Program-made: the position numbers and the translations under genes
Source of the DNA: Betaproteobacteria bacterium
Lineage (GTDB): Bacteria > Pseudomonadota > Gammaproteobacteria > Burkholderiales > CAIKXV01
Length of the DNA stretch: 64,000 nt
Reading direction: 5' to 3'
Assembly (NCBI GenBank): GCA_947458265.1
Contig: CANGYF010000002.1
Coordinates: forward strand, 124,001 to 188,000
The notes under the pieces: model-generated
What the model was told of the DNA's origin: nothing
The model's input: only the letters and a program-made list of their open reading frames with translations
Database searches by the model: none
Shown: in pieces, positions 25,599-34,904 of the stretch
How the letters are laid out: each line of letters starts with the position of its first letter
How positions within the stretch are numbered: position 1 is the stretch's first letter

Positions 25599-26794
25599 CA
25601 GAGCAGCCCATCCTTGCGGAACATCTCTTTCACGCCGCGCGTGGCCTGGCGGATGCGCGACTCGTTCTCGATCAGCGCCAGGCGCACATGGTCGTCGCCG
25701 TACTCGCCGAAGCCGATGCCGGGCGAGGCCGCGAGCCTGGCCTCTTCGAGCAGCTTCTTGGAGAACTCGAGCGAGCCCATCTTCGCGTACGGCTCCGGAA
25801 TCTTCGCCCAGATGTACATCGCCGCCTTCGGCGACTCGACCATCCAGCCGGCCGCGTGCAGGCCCTGAACCATCACGTCGCGCCGCTTCTGGTAGGTCAT
25901 CGCGATCTCGCGCACGCAGTCCTGCGGACCCTCGAGCGCGAGGATCGAGGCGATCTGGATCGGGGTGAATGTGCCGTAGTCGTGGTAGCTCTTCATGCGC
26001 GCCAGCGCCGACACGAGGTCACGGTTGCCGACCATGAAGCCCACGCGCCAGCCGGCCATGTTGTAGCTCTTCGACATCGTGAAGAACTCGACCGCGACGT
26101 CGCGCGCGCCGGGTACCTCCATGATCGAGGGCGCACGGTAGCCGTCGAAGGTGATGTCGGCATAGGCGAGATCGTGCACGACGTAGATGTCGTGCCGGCG
26201 CGCGATGTCGATGATCTTCTCGAAGAACGGCAGGTCGACGCACTGGCTGGTCGGGTTCGACGGGAAGTTCAGGATCAGCATCTTCGGCTTCGGGTACGAC
26301 TCCTTCATCGCACGGTCGAGTTCGTCGAAGAAGTCCACCCCTGGCGTCATCCGCACGTGGCGGATGTCGGCGCCCGCGATCACCGGGCCGTAGATGTGGA
26401 TCGGGTAGCTGGGGTTGGGCACCAGCACGATATCGCCGCGGTCGAGGGTCGCCAGCGCCAGGTGCGCGATGCCTTCCTTCGAGCCGATGGTGACGATCGC
26501 CTCGCTGTCCGGGTCGAGTTCGACGCCGTAGCGGGTCTGGTACCAGTTGCAGATGGCCTTGCGCAGCCGGGGGATACCCTTGGACACCGAGTAGCCGTGG
26601 GTATCCGGTCGCTGCGCCGCCTCGACCAGCTTGGCGACGATGTGCGGCGGCGTCGGGCCGTCCGGATTGCCCATCGACAGGTCGATGATGTCCTCGCCCC
26701 GGCGGCGGGCGGCCATCTTCAGCTCCGCCGTGATGTTGAACACGTACGGGGGAAGGCGTCGGATGCGGGCGAATTCTTCCATCTGTTCAGTCAC
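25598..26794 (-). CDS. alaC: Class I/II aminotransferase, AlaC-type
   Basis: A 398-residue PLP-dependent aminotransferase that fits AlaC/AlaT glutamate-pyruvate transaminases. Features are [18 protein letters not shown] near the N-terminus, [12 protein letters not shown] (about 175-186), and the PLP lysine in [21 protein letters not shown] (about 237-257), which binds the cofactor as [10 protein letters not shown]. It is the first gene of an operon with hom and thrC, as in many Betaproteobacteria. Alternative donors cannot be excluded. Confidence 0.92.
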   Translation of the reverse strand: MTEQMEEFARIRRLPPYVFNITAELKMAARRRGEDIIDLSMGNPDGPTPPHIVAKLVEAAQRPDTHGYSVSKGIPRLRKAICNWYQTRYGVELDPDSEAIVTIGSKEGIAHLALATLDRGDIVLVPNPSYPIHIYGPVIAGADIRHVRMTPGVDFFDELDRAMKESYPKPKMLILNFPSNPTSQCVDLPFFEKIIDIARRHDIYVVHDLAYADITFDGYRAPSIMEVPGARDVAVEFFTMSKSYNMAGWRVGFMVGNRDLVSALARMKSYHDYGTFTPIQIASILALEGPQDCVREIAMTYQKRRDVMVQGLHAAGWMVESPKAAMYIWAKIPEPYAKMGSLEFSKKLLEEARLAASPGIGFGEYGDDHVRLALIENESRIRQATRGVKEMFRKDGLL

Positions 26795-26851
26795 CTGGCA
26801 CCGCGACAGCTCGCCGGCGGCACATTGTGGAAAGCCGTCGAGTTTACCCGA

Positions 26852-26882
26852 GGCAACCGCCGCGCGCGGCGCGGCGGTTGCC
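26852..26882 (-). terminator. Strong GC hairpin after the HTD2-like hydratase gene
   Basis: A perfect 14-bp stem (GGCAACCGCCGCGC against GCGCGGCGGTTGCC) closes on a three-base loop. It begins 14 bases past the stop of the minus-strand hydratase gene and precedes alaC. The bases after it on the minus strand are TCGGGTAAAC, without a T-run, so it could be a Rho-assisted terminator or transcript-stabilising hairpin. Confidence 0.55.
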
Positions 26883-26895
26883 GGCCTGCCCCGGG

Positions 26896-27756
26896 TCAGC
26901 CGCCGAACTCGGCCGTCGCGCTGAGCGCCACCGCTCCGGTGTCGTCCTCCGCCCAGAGCTTCGCGCTGCGCCCGTCCGGCGCAGGCTCGCCGCAGAGGGT
27001 GATCGCCCGGTTGACGAACAGCGGCCGCACGTTGCGCGACGCCATGTAGCGCAGCGGGCTGCCGGCGTTCGCGCGCGCCAGTTCGAACACCAGCAGGGTG
27101 GTCAGCCCGCCGTTCATCACCAGGGTCGGATAGCCCTCGGTGCCGGTCACGTACGGGTGGTCGTAGTGGATGCGATGGCCGTTGAAGGTAAGCGCCGAAT
27201 AGCGGAACAGCATGACCGGATCCGGCGTCACGACCTGCTTCCAGACCGCCGTTCCCGGAGCGGGCACCGGCGCCGCTGCCGGCTTCGGCGCCGCCGGATC
27301 GGGCTCTTCCCGGTAGACGATGTCCTGCTCCTCGACCACGGCAAGGCCGCGCGGGCTGGAAATCTCGGTACGCACGGTCACGAACACCATCTGTCCGGAC
27401 TTGCCCACCTTCGGCGTCACGCTCTGGATCACCGACTCCCGCTTCACTTCGTCGCCGACCCGCAGTTCGCCCTCGAACGTGATGCGCTTGCCTGCGAACA
27501 TGCGGCGCGGCAACGGCACTGGCGGCAGGAAATCGCCGCGCTGCGGGTGGCCGTCCGGCCCGATCTGCGACTGCCGCACCACGCGCGGGAACAGGATCGA
27601 ATGCCAGCCGATCGGCAGCGGGTCACCGTCCTTCGGACGCGGATCGTCGCGATCCAGCGTGCAGGACAGTCGGTGCACCGAGGGCACGGTCACGTAGTCG
27701 ATGTCGGATTCGCGGTTGCCGATCCACTCGGCGAGGCGGTCGAGGTCCTGCGTCAT
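26896..27756 (-). CDS. HTD2/MaoC-type acyl-CoA hydratase (FAS1-like dehydratase domain)
   Basis: A 286-residue hydratase of the group that includes mesaconyl-C4-CoA/3-methylfumaryl-CoA hydratase and eukaryotic HTD2. Features are the N-terminal [28 protein letters not shown] and the C-terminal hot-dog segment [37 protein letters not shown] with the Y-S-A...N-x-H-x-I-H-Y-D catalytic helix. A Pro/Ala-rich linker (about 155-172) joins the halves. AGGAGG precedes the ATG. It lies 199 bases downstream of a CoA transferase, HMG-CoA-lyase-like and Bug gene set; hydration of an unsaturated dicarboxyl-CoA there is the likely role (inference). Confidence 0.85.
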   Translation of the reverse strand: MTQDLDRLAEWIGNRESDIDYVTVPSVHRLSCTLDRDDPRPKDGDPLPIGWHSILFPRVVRQSQIGPDGHPQRGDFLPPVPLPRRMFAGKRITFEGELRVGDEVKRESVIQSVTPKVGKSGQMVFVTVRTEISSPRGLAVVEEQDIVYREEPDPAAPKPAAAPVPAPGTAVWKQVVTPDPVMLFRYSALTFNGHRIHYDHPYVTGTEGYPTLVMNGGLTTLLVFELARANAGSPLRYMASRNVRPLFVNRAITLCGEPAPDGRSAKLWAEDDTGAVALSATAEFGG

Positions 27757-27900
27757 GTATTCCTCCTGGGATGCCGGTCGAGTACGCGGGACGACCGGAC
27801 CGGCCTGGAACCGTAACGGTTCGTTTCAGTGCTTGCGGATCGTACACCGGAGGCGAATACTGGCGTCATTGCGGTCGCGGCCAGCGACGCAAGCAGCTTC

Positions 27901-27932
27901 AGCCGGAAGGGGTGACCCTGCCGGCTGTTTTT
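27901..27932 (+). terminator. Intrinsic-terminator-like hairpin with T6 (plus orientation)
   Basis: AGCCGG (27901-27906) pairs with CCGGCT (27921-27926), with an inner AGGG/CCCT stem on a GTGA loop, followed by GTTTTTT. It is a textbook intrinsic terminator on the plus strand, but the flanking genes are both on the minus strand. It could stop antisense transcription; on the minus strand the hairpin is preceded by an A-run. The remaining gap 27757-27955 holds nothing else that I recognise. Confidence 0.5.
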
Positions 27933-27955
27933 TGGGACCGGGCGGGCTCGCGCGC

Positions 27956-28915
27956 CTACTCGACGGCGATGCCGGCGTTGCGGATGAGCGCACCCCAGTA
28001 GGCCAGCTCCTGGGCGATCGTCTTCGCGAACGTCGCCGGATCCTGGTACTGCGCGAATGCCCCCTGCGAATCGGCCTTTTCGCGGAACTCCCGGCCTTCG
28101 ACGATGCGCCGGACCTCGTCGGACAGCCGCTTCACCACCTCCGGCGACAGGCCAGCCGGCCCCAGCAGCCCGAACCAGGAGGCCACTTCGTATTTCGGGA
28201 AGCCCGCCTCCGCCGCGGTCGGCACCGTGGGCATCGACGGATGCCGGTTGCGCGCCGCATAGGCGATCGCACGCAGCTTGCCGGCCTGCACCTGCTGGAT
28301 CACGCCCGGCGGCGTGGTAATGAAGATGTCGATGTTGCCGCCCATCAGGTCGACCACGGCCGGTCCGCTGCCCTTGTAGGGCACGTGGATCATCTTCCCG
28401 CCCGCCTGCTGCTCCAGGATCTCGCCGGACAGATGCTGGATGGACCCGGCACCGGAGGAGCCGTAGCTGATCTTGCCCGGGTTTGCCCGGACCAGCTCGA
28501 CCAGTTCCTTCATCGTCGTGACCCGGGTCGACGGCCCGACGGCAATCACCTGCGGTGCGTACAGGGCCATCGCGATCGGAGTGAAATCCTTGACCGGATC
28601 CCACTTCAGCCCCTTGAACAGGTGCGGGTTGCCGACATGGAAGCCGGAGAACTGCAGCAGCAGGGTGTGGCCGTCCGGCTTGGCCCGGGCGACCAGCTCG
28701 GTGCCGATGTTGCCCGAGGCACCGCCGCGGTTCTCGACCAGCACCGGCTGGCCGAGTGCCTTCGACAGCGGCTCCTGCAGCAGCCGTGCCGTGAAGTCGG
28801 TGGAACCACCGGGTACGGTGGGGACGATCATCGTCACCGGCCGCGACGGGAACGATTGCGCAGCCGCCACCGTGGACAGGCCGAGCATCGCGCCAACGAG
28901 AATCCGCTTCATCAT
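27956..28915 (-). CDS. Bug-family (TctC-type) periplasmic solute receptor
   Basis: A 319-residue receptor of the tripartite tricarboxylate transporter family. Signal peptide about 1-20 (ending AAAQ), then SFPSRPVTMIVPTVPGGSTDFTARLL, whose GGxxD loop normally contacts the ligand carboxylate. Later hallmarks are GQPVLVENRGGASGNIGTE, ISYGSSGAGSIQHLSGE and HVPYKGSGPAVVDLMGG. The ATG at 28915 overlaps the VOC gene stop as ATGA. It ends an operon with CoA transferase, lyase and VOC genes, so its ligand is probably the acid that they process. No TctA/TctB permease gene is near. Confidence 0.92.
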   Translation of the reverse strand: MMKRILVGAMLGLSTVAAAQSFPSRPVTMIVPTVPGGSTDFTARLLQEPLSKALGQPVLVENRGGASGNIGTELVARAKPDGHTLLLQFSGFHVGNPHLFKGLKWDPVKDFTPIAMALYAPQVIAVGPSTRVTTMKELVELVRANPGKISYGSSGAGSIQHLSGEILEQQAGGKMIHVPYKGSGPAVVDLMGGNIDIFITTPPGVIQQVQAGKLRAIAYAARNRHPSMPTVPTAAEAGFPKYEVASWFGLLGPAGLSPEVVKRLSDEVRRIVEGREFREKADSQGAFAQYQDPATFAKTIAQELAYWGALIRNAGIAVE

Positions 28916-29325
28916 GGGTACTCCTCCGATTTCAGGTACTCCGATATCTCGATGAGGTTGAGGTCCGGGTCGCGAACGTAGACCGATCGGATGCGCCCGG
29001 TCGCACCGGTCCGCGGCCCCGGCCCCTCCTCGATCGGCACGCCGGCCGCCTGCAGTCGCTCGATCACGGTGTCCAGAGGCAGCGCGGCAATGAAGCACAG
29101 GTCGAGCGCGCCCGGCACAGGCAGGTGCGCCTTCGGCTCGAACTCGCCGCCCTTCACATGCAGGTTGATCTTCTGGTTGCCGAAGCGGAAGGCCACGCGG
29201 CCCTGCGGCAGCTCGGGCGTGACGCCGAAACGCTCGAGCTGCATGCCGAGCACCCGCGTGTAGAAGTCGATCGCTCGCCCGGCATCGGTAGTGGTCAGCA
29301 CCAGATGGTCGAGATGGTCGATCAT
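28912..29325 (-). CDS. VOC-family (glyoxalase/dioxygenase-like) metalloprotein
   Basis: A 137-residue single VOC domain with IDHLDHLVLTTTDAGRAIDFYTRVLGMQLERFG at the N-terminus and VRDPDLNLIEISEYL at the C-terminus. The first His and the final Glu are the expected metal ligands. VOC proteins include glyoxalase I, methylmalonyl-CoA epimerase and extradiol dioxygenases; the length and sequence do not decide between them. Both ends overlap neighbours as ATGA (HMG-CoA-lyase-like upstream, Bug receptor downstream), so it belongs to that operon. An epimerase role on an acyl-CoA would fit, but is inference. Confidence 0.85.
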   Translation of the reverse strand: MIDHLDHLVLTTTDAGRAIDFYTRVLGMQLERFGVTPELPQGRVAFRFGNQKINLHVKGGEFEPKAHLPVPGALDLCFIAALPLDTVIERLQAAGVPIEEGPGPRTGATGRIRSVYVRDPDLNLIEISEYLKSEEYP

Positions 29326-30317
29326 GCAGCCGCCGGTGCAGACGTTCCAGCAGCGGCGCGTGCACGCGCCTGCGCCACCGAGGCCGGCACCGGGTGCAGG
29401 TCGAGGCGCTGGCCGGCCTTCACTACCTGCCCTGGCAGCTCGTGGCCCACCAGAACACCGAGCCGGCGCGCACAGTCGAGCAGCTCCGGCAGGTCGATGC
29501 CGGTGGCACGGCCTTCGAGCACCAGCATGTGCACCAGGTCTTCGGTGCAGACGTTGCCGGTCGCCCCGGGTGCATACGGACAGCCGCCCAGGCCACCCAG
29601 CGAGGCATCGAACCGGTCGACCCCGGCATGCAGCGCGGCCAGCGCATTGGCGAGCCCCATGCCGCGCGTGTTGTGAACATGCAGGGTGAGCATCGCCTGC
29701 GGGAAGCGTGCGCGGAAGTCGCGGCACAGCCCGGCCACCTGCGACGGATAGGCCATGCCGGTGGTGTCGCACAGCGTCACCCCCCGCGCGCCGGCATCAA
29801 GGAAGGTCGCGGCGAAGTCGAGTACCGTCGTCGCCGGCACCTCGCCTTCCATCGGACAGCCGAAGCTGCAGGACAACGACACGTTGGCCGGCACGCGCGC
29901 CTCCGTGGACAGGCGGATCACCTCGAGCAACTGTGCAACCGAGCCGGCGCGCGTCATGCGCAGGTTGGCCAGGTTGTGCGTCTCCGAGCAGGACATCACC
30001 AGGTTGAATTCGTCCGGTGGCGCCGCCAGCGCGCGCTCGACGCCGCGCACGTTGGGCACCAGCACGGTGTACTCGACGCCAGGCACGCGCTCGATCCGGC
30101 GCATCACCTCGTCGGCGTCGGCCAGCATCGGGATCGCCTTCGGCGAGGTGAACGAGGTCACCTCGATCTTCGCCAGCCCGGTCCGCGACAGCGCGTCGAC
30201 GAAGGCGACCTTGTCGTCCGTGGGCACAAACACCGCCTCGGCCTGCAGGCCGTCGCGCATCGCCACGTCCTGGATGAAAACGCGCGCCGGGGCAACGCGG
30301 GCAGGGACATCCATCAT
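29322..30317 (-). CDS. Hydroxymethylglutaryl-CoA lyase family protein
   Basis: A 331-residue DRE-TIM metallolyase. Signatures are VAMRDGLQAE (about 18-27, catalytic Arg and metal Asp), SLSCSFGCPMEGEV (about 146-159), TLHVHNTRGMGLANALAAL with the metal-binding HVHNT (about 212-230) and GLGGCPYAPGATGN (about 241-254) with the catalytic cysteine. Real HMG-CoA lyase splits HMG-CoA to acetyl-CoA and acetoacetate; relatives cleave citramalyl-CoA-like compounds. The gene is coupled by ATGA to a class III CoA transferase upstream and a VOC gene downstream, which favours a catabolic lyase acting on an acid activated by that transferase. Confidence 0.9.
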   Translation of the reverse strand: MMDVPARVAPARVFIQDVAMRDGLQAEAVFVPTDDKVAFVDALSRTGLAKIEVTSFTSPKAIPMLADADEVMRRIERVPGVEYTVLVPNVRGVERALAAPPDEFNLVMSCSETHNLANLRMTRAGSVAQLLEVIRLSTEARVPANVSLSCSFGCPMEGEVPATTVLDFAATFLDAGARGVTLCDTTGMAYPSQVAGLCRDFRARFPQAMLTLHVHNTRGMGLANALAALHAGVDRFDASLGGLGGCPYAPGATGNVCTEDLVHMLVLEGRATGIDLPELLDCARRLGVLVGHELPGQVVKAGQRLDLHPVPASVAQARARAAAGTSAPAAA

Positions 30318-31570
30318 TCAACCTCTCCGCCGGTATCGATCACCTTCTTCGCCGCGAGTTCGGCGATTGCCGCCTCGCTGATGCCCAGTTCGCGCAGCAC
30401 CTGTGCCGTATGCAGGCCGAGCGCCGGTGCCAGCGTCGACAGGCGGCCGGGCGTCGCGGACAGCTTCGGCACCACGCCGGGGACATCGAGTTCATGGCCT
30501 TCTGCGGTGGTGATGCGCTGGATCATCCCGCGCGCACGATAGTGCGGATCCTCCGCGATGTCGCGCGCGGTGTAAATACGCCCGGCGGGCACACGTGCGC
30601 GCGTCAGGCCGTCGAGCACCTCGGCCAGCGGCAGCGTCGCCGTCCATGCGCCGATCGCGGCATCGAGTTCGGCCGCTCGCTTCGCGCGTCCGTCGTTGGA
30701 CGCAAGGTCGGGCGCATCGCGCAGGTCGGGCCGGCCGATCAGGTCCATCAGCCGACGGTAGATGCTGTCGCCGTTGCCGCCGATCAGCACCGCGCCATCG
30801 GCACAGCGGTAGGCATTGCTCGGCGCGATGCCCGGCAGCGCACTGCCCGCGGGTTCGCGCACCGCACCGAACGCGCTGTACTCGGGCAGCAGGCTCTCCA
30901 TGCAGTTGAACACCGCTTCGTACAGGGCCACGTCGACCACCTGGCCCCTGCCCGCTTCCCCCGACGCCTTGCGATGGTAGAGCGCGAGCAGCACGCCGAT
31001 CACACCGTGCAGCGCCGCCAGCGTGTCGCCGATCGACACGCCCACGCGCACCGGCAGCCGTCCGGGTTCACCGGACAGGTGGCGCAGCCCGCCCATCGCC
31101 TCGGCGATCACGCCGAACCCCGGGCGGTCGGCATAGGGACCATCCTGGCCGTAGCCGGAGATGCGCAGCATGACCAGGCCGGGATTGCGTGCGGCCAGCG
31201 CCTCGTAGCCGAGGCCCCAGCCTTCCAGCGTACCCGGCTTGAAATTCTCGATCACGACGTCGGCCTCGTCTGCCAGCCGGCCGCAGAGTTCCTGCCCCTC
31301 GGCCGAGCGCAGGTCGAGGGCCACCGAACGCTTGTTGCGCGACTGCACCTGCCACCAGACGGAAGTGCCGTCCTTGAGCATCCGCCACTTGCGCAGGGGA
31401 TCGCCGCTGCCCGGTGGCTCGACCTTGATCACGTCGGCGCCGAAGTCGGCCAGCATCTTTCCAGCGAAAGGACCGGCGATCAGCTGGCCGAGTTCGAGCA
31501 CCCGCAGGCCCTGCAGCGGCAATGTGGCGGGTGTACCGTCCGACCCGTGGCGAGGATGACTGTCTGACAT
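30314..31570 (-). CDS. Class III CoA transferase (module A)
   Basis: A 418-residue CaiB/BaiF CoA transferase, first gene of a four-gene coupled operon. Features are LQGLRVLELGQLIAGPFAGKMLADFGADVIKVE (about 19-51), SRNKRSVALDLRSAEGQ (about 77-93), GYGQDGPYADRPGFGVIAEAMGGL (about 139-162) and the likely catalytic D182 in VSIGDTLAALHG. The ATG at 31570 is preferred; the open frame to 31741 has no family match. Its stop overlaps the lyase gene as ATGA. The substrate is probably the organic acid bound by the Bug receptor of the same operon, with succinyl-CoA or acetyl-CoA as donor (inference). Confidence 0.9.
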   Translation of the reverse strand: MSDSHPRHGSDGTPATLPLQGLRVLELGQLIAGPFAGKMLADFGADVIKVEPPGSGDPLRKWRMLKDGTSVWWQVQSRNKRSVALDLRSAEGQELCGRLADEADVVIENFKPGTLEGWGLGYEALAARNPGLVMLRISGYGQDGPYADRPGFGVIAEAMGGLRHLSGEPGRLPVRVGVSIGDTLAALHGVIGVLLALYHRKASGEAGRGQVVDVALYEAVFNCMESLLPEYSAFGAVREPAGSALPGIAPSNAYRCADGAVLIGGNGDSIYRRLMDLIGRPDLRDAPDLASNDGRAKRAAELDAAIGAWTATLPLAEVLDGLTRARVPAGRIYTARDIAEDPHYRARGMIQRITTAEGHELDVPGVVPKLSATPGRLSTLAPALGLHTAQVLRELGISEAAIAELAAKKVIDTGGEVE

Positions 31571-31652
31571 CGTGGGACCATGCCTTGTTCCGACCCGGGC
31601 AAGCGTACCACCGTGTGGCAGGCAACCGTGCCAGGCTGCCCCGGCCCGGCGG

Positions 31653-33383
31653 TTACTCGTCGCCGGCGAGCAGCACCCGGTTGCGACCCTTGCGCTTGGC
31701 CTCGTACATCGCCTCGTCCGCGCGCGCCAGCGCCTGTGCACCGGTCTCCCCCGGGCGCATGCGGGCCACGCCCGCGCTGAAGGTGATCAGCACCTTCTCG
31801 TTGTTGTGCAGGAAGAACTGCCGGGTCAGTTCCCGCTGCAGCCGCTGGACCACCACGCGTGCATCCTCGACCGGCGTCTCGGGCAGCAGCAGGACGAACT
31901 CCTCGCCGCCGTAGCGGCCAATGGTGTCCGACGGACGCAGCATCGAGCGCACCACTGCCACGAGGTGGCGCAGGGCCCCGTCGCCCGCCTGGTGGCCGAG
32001 CCGGTCGTTGAGCTTCTTGAAGTGGTCGAGGTCGATCACGGTGAAGCACAACGACGATCGGTAGCGCTGCGCGCGCGCAACCTCCCGCTCGACCGCCTCG
32101 TCCAGCCCGCGCCGGTTCAGCGCACCGGTCAGCGCGTCCTCGCGCAGCGCCGCGCTCACGCGCGCCAGTTCTGCCTCCAGCTCGGCGACCTTCGCCCGCG
32201 CGCGCTCGGCGTGCTCGCCAACGCCGAGCACCTGGTCGCGCGATCGGGTCGCGTCGACCTGCATCCTGCGCATGTCGACCATCAGGTCGTCGAGCAGGTC
32301 GCGCAGTCCATTCACGTTGTCGGTGACCCGCACCCGCTCGGTGTAGCCGACGATGCGTGCCTGGTAGACGACCGCGCTTTGCGCCATCTCGCCGACGCGT
32401 TCGACGAACACGCCGATCAGCTCCTTCAACGTGCGCTTCATCTCGCGCAGCGCATCCTTGAGCGCCCGCTGCCGTTCGACGGTCTCCCGGAACTGCGCCT
32501 GAGCATCGGCCAGCGTACGCGAACTCGGCGGCTGCTCCACGGTACGCTCGAGCAGTTGCACCTGCCCCGCCACCCAGCGATCGTCGTCGACCAGTTCCGC
32601 CAGGTTGGACACCAGCATGCGCACCAGCGCCATCGAATCCTCGACGATCAGCCGTTGCTCGACCTGCACCAGCTCCGCCTCGCGCAGCGCATGGCCGATC
32701 GCCGTGTCGATCGCGGCGCAATCGGCCGGGGTCGCGGCCGCGCGCACCAGCGGCGGCAGCCGGGCGACAGTACCCGCCAGCCGCGGGTAGTCGGACACGC
32801 GCGGCGCCAGTTCGCGCTCGAACACGGCCGCCAGCAGTTCGCGCAGCGTGTGCGCCAGGTCTTCGACAATCGGCAGCAGCGTCACGCCAGCCGCAGGCCC
32901 TTTCATCGCGGCGATGCCGTTGAATACCGGAGCATCCCGCCAGGCGGCGGGCGCAGGCGCCGCCGCGCCATCGGTGGCTTCCGGCGTCCCGGCAGCCTCG
33001 GCCGCATCGACCAGCAGCGCCCCTGGCGCCGAGGGCAGCGCCTCGCCCCATGCCTTCGTGAGCGCAGCCAGCTTCTCGCCGAGCTGCGGCGAGCGGCGGA
33101 AGCTGATCAGCAGCCGCTCGAGCCCGTCCCGCTTCTGGGTGAGCGACACGCCGGCATGGCGCAACTCGAGCTGGCGCATCAGGTCTCTGATGACCTGCGA
33201 CCAGTCGGTCGCATCCGGCTCGCCTGCGGCGGCCGACGGCGCGGCAGGCAGGACCGGGACGGCCGAGGTGCCCGAGATCTCGGCATAGACCAGGACGTAG
33301 TTCTCCGGCGTAGGCGCGATACGGCGCGACGCGAGCAGCTTCAGGGTTTCGCGGGCGAGTTCCCCCGGCGTGCGGACGGTCAT
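31653..33383 (-). CDS. GGDEF-domain diguanylate cyclase with long helical sensor
   Basis: A 576-residue cytoplasmic protein. A mostly helical N-terminal region (about 1-400), starting MTVRTPGELARETLKLLASRRIAPTPENYVL, is followed by a GGDEF domain (about 405-570). The active site is intact (RYGGEEF), and RPSD five residues before it is a standard inhibitory I-site, so it should make c-di-GMP with product inhibition. No membrane segments or known sensor domain are seen; the N-terminal half matches a betaproteobacterial cyclase type with coiled-coil heptads near 340-400. The ATG at 33383 or 33419 may start translation; neither has a good ribosome site. Monocistronic. Confidence 0.9.
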   Translation of the reverse strand: MTVRTPGELARETLKLLASRRIAPTPENYVLVYAEISGTSAVPVLPAAPSAAAGEPDATDWSQVIRDLMRQLELRHAGVSLTQKRDGLERLLISFRRSPQLGEKLAALTKAWGEALPSAPGALLVDAAEAAGTPEATDGAAAPAPAAWRDAPVFNGIAAMKGPAAGVTLLPIVEDLAHTLRELLAAVFERELAPRVSDYPRLAGTVARLPPLVRAAATPADCAAIDTAIGHALREAELVQVEQRLIVEDSMALVRMLVSNLAELVDDDRWVAGQVQLLERTVEQPPSSRTLADAQAQFRETVERQRALKDALREMKRTLKELIGVFVERVGEMAQSAVVYQARIVGYTERVRVTDNVNGLRDLLDDLMVDMRRMQVDATRSRDQVLGVGEHAERARAKVAELEAELARVSAALREDALTGALNRRGLDEAVEREVARAQRYRSSLCFTVIDLDHFKKLNDRLGHQAGDGALRHLVAVVRSMLRPSDTIGRYGGEEFVLLLPETPVEDARVVVQRLQRELTRQFFLHNNEKVLITFSAGVARMRPGETGAQALARADEAMYEAKRKGRNRVLLAGDE

Positions 33384-33522
33384 GGACGGACGGGACGACG
33401 GTACGGATTCAGGTGGCATGCGTGTTGCGCGGTCGACGGCAGGAAGGTGGGGCCATGCCGCGCATCCATCGGCGATCGGGCGCCGGCGCCGAAAGACGAA
33501 GGGTAGCAGACAGCCCGGCGCA

Positions 33523-34887
33523 TCACCGGCGCGCGCGCCAGCTGCGCGCCTGCACGCCGGCGGCCACCAGCAGGCCGTACAAGGCCAGCCCGGTCGCCAC
33601 CGCTGCGAACACGCCCGGCAGGCCGAGCCCGAGGGGGCCCGCAGCCTGCGCACCGCCACCCGCCGCGCAGGCGATGCGCGCGATCGCGGCGGCAAACGGC
33701 CAGCGCATGCGCCCGGCACCCTGGCTCGCGAAGTACAGGGCCATGCCCAGGCCGAGCAGCGCATAGGCCGGGCCGATGATGCGCAGGGCCAGCCGTGCGA
33801 TGCGCGCCACCTCCGGATCGGCGGTGAACAGCCCGATCCACGCGTCCGGGAACAGCGCCGCCGCCAGGCCGATCGCGGCACAGGCGGCGCATACGACCCA
33901 TGCGCCGCGCCAGGCCAGCGCCAGCGCTAGCGACCATTCGCCGGCACCGACGCGGCGCCCGACCCGCTGGGTCAGCGTCGCACCGATGCCGAACGACAGC
34001 GGAACCATCAGGAATTCCAGCCGGGCCGCGATGCCCCAGGCGGCGATCGCCGCCGGACCGAACCCGGAGATCAGCGCGGTGACCGCGACCGTGGTCAGCA
34101 CCGCCAGCGTCGCCATCGCCGAAGCGACGACACCCACCGACAGGATGCGCATGAACAGCTCGCCGCGCAGCGGGCCCCACAGCCGCGGCACGAAGCCACA
34201 GCCACCCGCCATCACGTTGCGCAGCAGGAAGCCTGCCGTGACCGCGAACACGATGCAGTAGGCGACCGGCAGTCCGATGATGCCCAGGGCCGGCAACGGC
34301 CCGAAACCGAACATCAGCGCCGCGCCGAGCACCGGTTGGACCAGCCAGGCGATGGCGATCAGGCGGGCCGGCATCGCCATCACCCCGGCACCGCGCAGCA
34401 CCGAGGCCAGCGTCGCCACCAGCCATTGCAGCGGCACGCCGACGAACAGCACGCTCGAATAGAGCACGGCCGTGTCGAGCACCGTGCCGCGCGCGCCGAT
34501 CGCCTCGAAGAGCTGCCGTCCGCCCAGTTCCATCGCCGCGAAGAACAGCAGCCCGAGCCCGCCGCCGATCAGCAGTGCATGCCGGATCAACGCAGCCGCT
34601 TCGTCCTGCCGCCCGGCCCCGAGCGTACGCGCCACCGCCGAACTCACGCCGCCACCCATCGCACCGGTGGACATCATGTTCATCAGCAGCGCGAACGGCA
34701 GCACCAGCGCATAGGCCGCCAGCGCCTCGGTGCCGAACCGCCCGACCAGTGCGGTCTCGGCGATCAGCGCGCCAACCTGCGCGAAGCCGACCAGCGTGGT
34801 CGGCAGCGACTGGCGCAGCAGCGGCCCGACCCGCTCGTCGGCAGCACCGTCCGCCCTCTCCCTGCCGCCAGCTGCACCGGAGGCCAT
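33523..34887 (-). CDS. MATE-family multidrug/toxin exporter
   Basis: A 454-residue transporter with about 12 hydrophobic helices in two homologous halves. MATE features include LPTTLVGFAQVGALIAETALVGRFGTEALAAYAL near the N-terminus, GAMGGGVSSAVARTLGAGR (about 75-93), and RLEFLMVPLSFGIGATLTQRVGRRVGAGE in the second half. It should extrude cationic or aromatic compounds by proton or sodium antiport. The ATG at 34887 was chosen; a TTG at 34908 would overlap the upstream dioxygenase stop. Because it follows the intradiol dioxygenase on the same strand, it could export a toxic aromatic intermediate (inference). Confidence 0.88.
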   Translation of the reverse strand: MASGAAGGRERADGAADERVGPLLRQSLPTTLVGFAQVGALIAETALVGRFGTEALAAYALVLPFALLMNMMSTGAMGGGVSSAVARTLGAGRQDEAAALIRHALLIGGGLGLLFFAAMELGGRQLFEAIGARGTVLDTAVLYSSVLFVGVPLQWLVATLASVLRGAGVMAMPARLIAIAWLVQPVLGAALMFGFGPLPALGIIGLPVAYCIVFAVTAGFLLRNVMAGGCGFVPRLWGPLRGELFMRILSVGVVASAMATLAVLTTVAVTALISGFGPAAIAAWGIAARLEFLMVPLSFGIGATLTQRVGRRVGAGEWSLALALAWRGAWVVCAACAAIGLAAALFPDAWIGLFTADPEVARIARLALRIIGPAYALLGLGMALYFASQGAGRMRWPFAAAIARIACAAGGGAQAAGPLGLGLPGVFAAVATGLALYGLLVAAGVQARSWRARR

Positions 34888-34904
34888 GGCTGGCGATCGG
34901 CCGG

